Below are positions 62,782 through 64,000 of a DNA stretch of 64,000 bases, piece by piece. The DNA is from Blasia pusilla (lineage: Eukaryota > Marchantiophyta > Marchantiopsida > Blasiales), in NCBI GenBank assembly GCA_050084515.1, contig CM114272.1, positions 35,278,001 through 35,342,000 on the forward strand, given 5' to 3'. The notes under the pieces were generated by a model that was given only the letters and a program-made list of their open reading frames with translations, was not told the DNA's origin and searched no databases. A program made the translations under genes and the position numbers. Each line of letters starts with the position of its first letter. Position 1 is the stretch's first letter.

Positions 62782-63212
62782 CTAAACGCTAATGTTCTCG
62801 ATTGGGGCTGTCTTGTTGATCCTTTTCATGATTCCTGCAATAACCTGTGCACAGCAAGGAGTCAACGCCAGTCAGAAAAGACTGGGATGAAAACGTACTT
62901 CACAGTGACAGTCTCCAGCTACTTACGCATCTGCAGTACAGTGAAATGCCACTACCTTAAAAAATGGCATCCATCAGCTAGAACGACACATTACAGCCAA
63001 CAGTTACAAGTGAAGAGGAGGACAAATAACCTCCTCATCCAGTGGTACATGGACTAGGAGAAAACGCTGTAATTTTTCCCTACACCAAATGACGTTTTAG
63101 GTGGAAGACCCTTTACCACTCATACCTTGCCAGGACCCAACTCGTAGCTGCGCTGCAGACCCTTGTCCAGAAGGGTTTTAACGGTGTTCTCCCACAGGAC
63201 TGGGGAGGTTAC
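62782..63212 (-). CDS. MCAT: Malonyl-CoA:ACP malonyltransferase, last two exons (5' part outside the window)
   Basis: Exon 63,212-63,126 encodes VTSPVLWENTVKTLLDKG, then LQRSYELGPGK, and ends at a GTATGA donor. The final exon, 62,844-62,782, encodes VIAGIMKRINKTAPIENIS and stops at TAG. The join is in phase and matches the C-terminus of plant and bacterial FabD-type enzymes, including GPGKVIAGI. The enzyme charges acyl carrier protein with malonate for fatty-acid synthesis in plastids and mitochondria. The catalytic Ser and His exons are upstream, beyond 64,000. The intron upstream of 63,212 runs to the window edge and contains an LTR. Confidence 0.9.
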
Positions 63213-63792
63213 CTGCAAGTAAGCAAGGCCACACGTCATTCAAAAGGGGTCAATATAGAAGACAATGCAGTTTCACCTGTCGTAACAGAGCAGGCCAAGC
63301 TTATAGAAATCTAGAGAGTATAGGGACTGGAAACACTGTTTAGACAGATAATGCACAGCATGCGCAATACTTAACAAAGCTAACTTGTAAGAAACAGTAG
63401 GAGTCTTATGACCACGTCTAGGCCAGCTCCCTGCAAGGTGTCACCCTCACAACGTCCCAGCAGAGATGAACACACATTAGGAACACTTCCGCTGATCTTC
63501 AAACAAGAAAGAGTTGTATCAACAAGCTATGACAAGCTCTTACACATGGGACAAGTACAAACGAGTTGACCACTCAAAGAGACTCATACCATACTGCGGC
63601 AGCATCCCAGTGGAAAGTGAGTGCTTCACAATGGAACAGAAAGCACTAACTAAGCAGAGCAACAAGCTGGACATATACACTAGAAGCTTGGAAGAGAAGT
63701 AGAGGAGGAAAGGGGAGGGGGGCAGCCAGTGGCTCTCTGGCTAGATAGAGGATGCTCTAAAACGAACCATAAGATACCTCTAGAAATGGGGT
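63213..63792. other. MCAT intron sequence
   Basis: Lies upstream, in gene orientation, of the penultimate MCAT exon. I searched the minus strand for further MCAT exons and recognised none. Confidence 0.5.
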
Positions 63793-63991
63793 TGTTAAAC
63801 TTATTCCTCTAGAAAAGATGGACTTAGAAGACTTTAGTCATAATTATCTATTTATACCTTCCTTCGTATTGTACTAGATCAGGGCAGGGGCAACTACAAC
63901 CTTTGACCTTCGATAATCATAGTTCCTAGCTTACTTTTGTACACAATACAATCCACAAGTCTTGTGTTTTAAATGTACTGCATTCTTGACA
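63793..63991 (-). repeat. Small LTR (199 bp) next to a polypurine tract, in the MCAT intron
   Basis: On the minus strand the segment begins TGTCAAGAATGC and ends GTTTAACA, giving TGT...ACA ends, with a TATAAATAGA box near 63,855. It is preceded by the purine-rich GAGCGGGAG (64,000-63,992), which looks like a polypurine tract. It is therefore a 3' LTR whose internal region lies beyond the window. The inner end resembles that of the copia LTR at 24,180 (TTTAACA). Confidence 0.5.
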
Positions 63992-64000
63992 CTCCCGCTC

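Overview
The window is nuclear DNA from a land plant that reproduces with swimming sperm, most likely a bryophyte (a moss-like genome is my best guess). The evidence is four intron-containing plant genes with GT-AG splicing, plant retrotransposons and CACTA elements, microsatellites, no bacterial operon structure, and a combined adenylyl cyclase/phosphodiesterase (CAPE), a fusion known from plants with motile sperm. All four recognisable genes lie on the minus strand.

Layout. 0.3-4.5 kb: a KOC1-type kinase with four exons, KEG/HERC2-like repeats and a C-terminal membrane anchor. 5.9-33 kb: an AT-rich transposon island. It holds a 1.8-kb inverted repeat (8.5-10.3 kb), relic LTR sequence, a GC-rich island (14.0-14.7 kb), a Ty3/gypsy element carrying a PHD finger and joined in frame to a Ty1/copia element (20.2-24.3 kb), a CACTA/En-Spm relic (24.9-26.1 kb), a broken and rearranged U-box/ARM pseudogene (26.3-27.6 kb), and a second PHD-bearing gypsy copy with LTR-like sequence (27.6-30.6 kb). 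33.3-44.9 kb: CAPE, read N to C as PDE domain, acidic repeat-rich linker, voltage-sensor-like membrane segment, extracellular loop, class III adenylyl cyclase. 46-54 kb: AT-rich and repeat-bearing intergenic DNA with one small plus-strand membrane-protein ORF. 54.4-60.1 kb: prolyl oligopeptidase; twelve exons join to exactly 731 codons plus a stop. 60.7-61.6 kb: degenerate tandem repeats. 62.8-63.2 kb: the last two exons of malonyl-CoA:ACP malonyltransferase, whose upstream exons lie beyond the window. A small LTR sits at 63.8-64.0 kb.

The genes do not form one pathway. KOC1 acts at the chloroplast envelope, MCAT in organellar fatty-acid synthesis, POP in peptide turnover, and CAPE in cAMP signalling. 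The most interesting system is CAPE: one polypeptide that both makes and destroys cAMP, with a segment resembling an S1-S4 voltage sensor between the two activities. The second is the gypsy family that carries a PHD histone-reader module where chromoviruses carry a chromodomain. Exon boundaries were read by eye from splice signals and frame. They are firm for POP and KOC1 and partly unresolved for CAPE.
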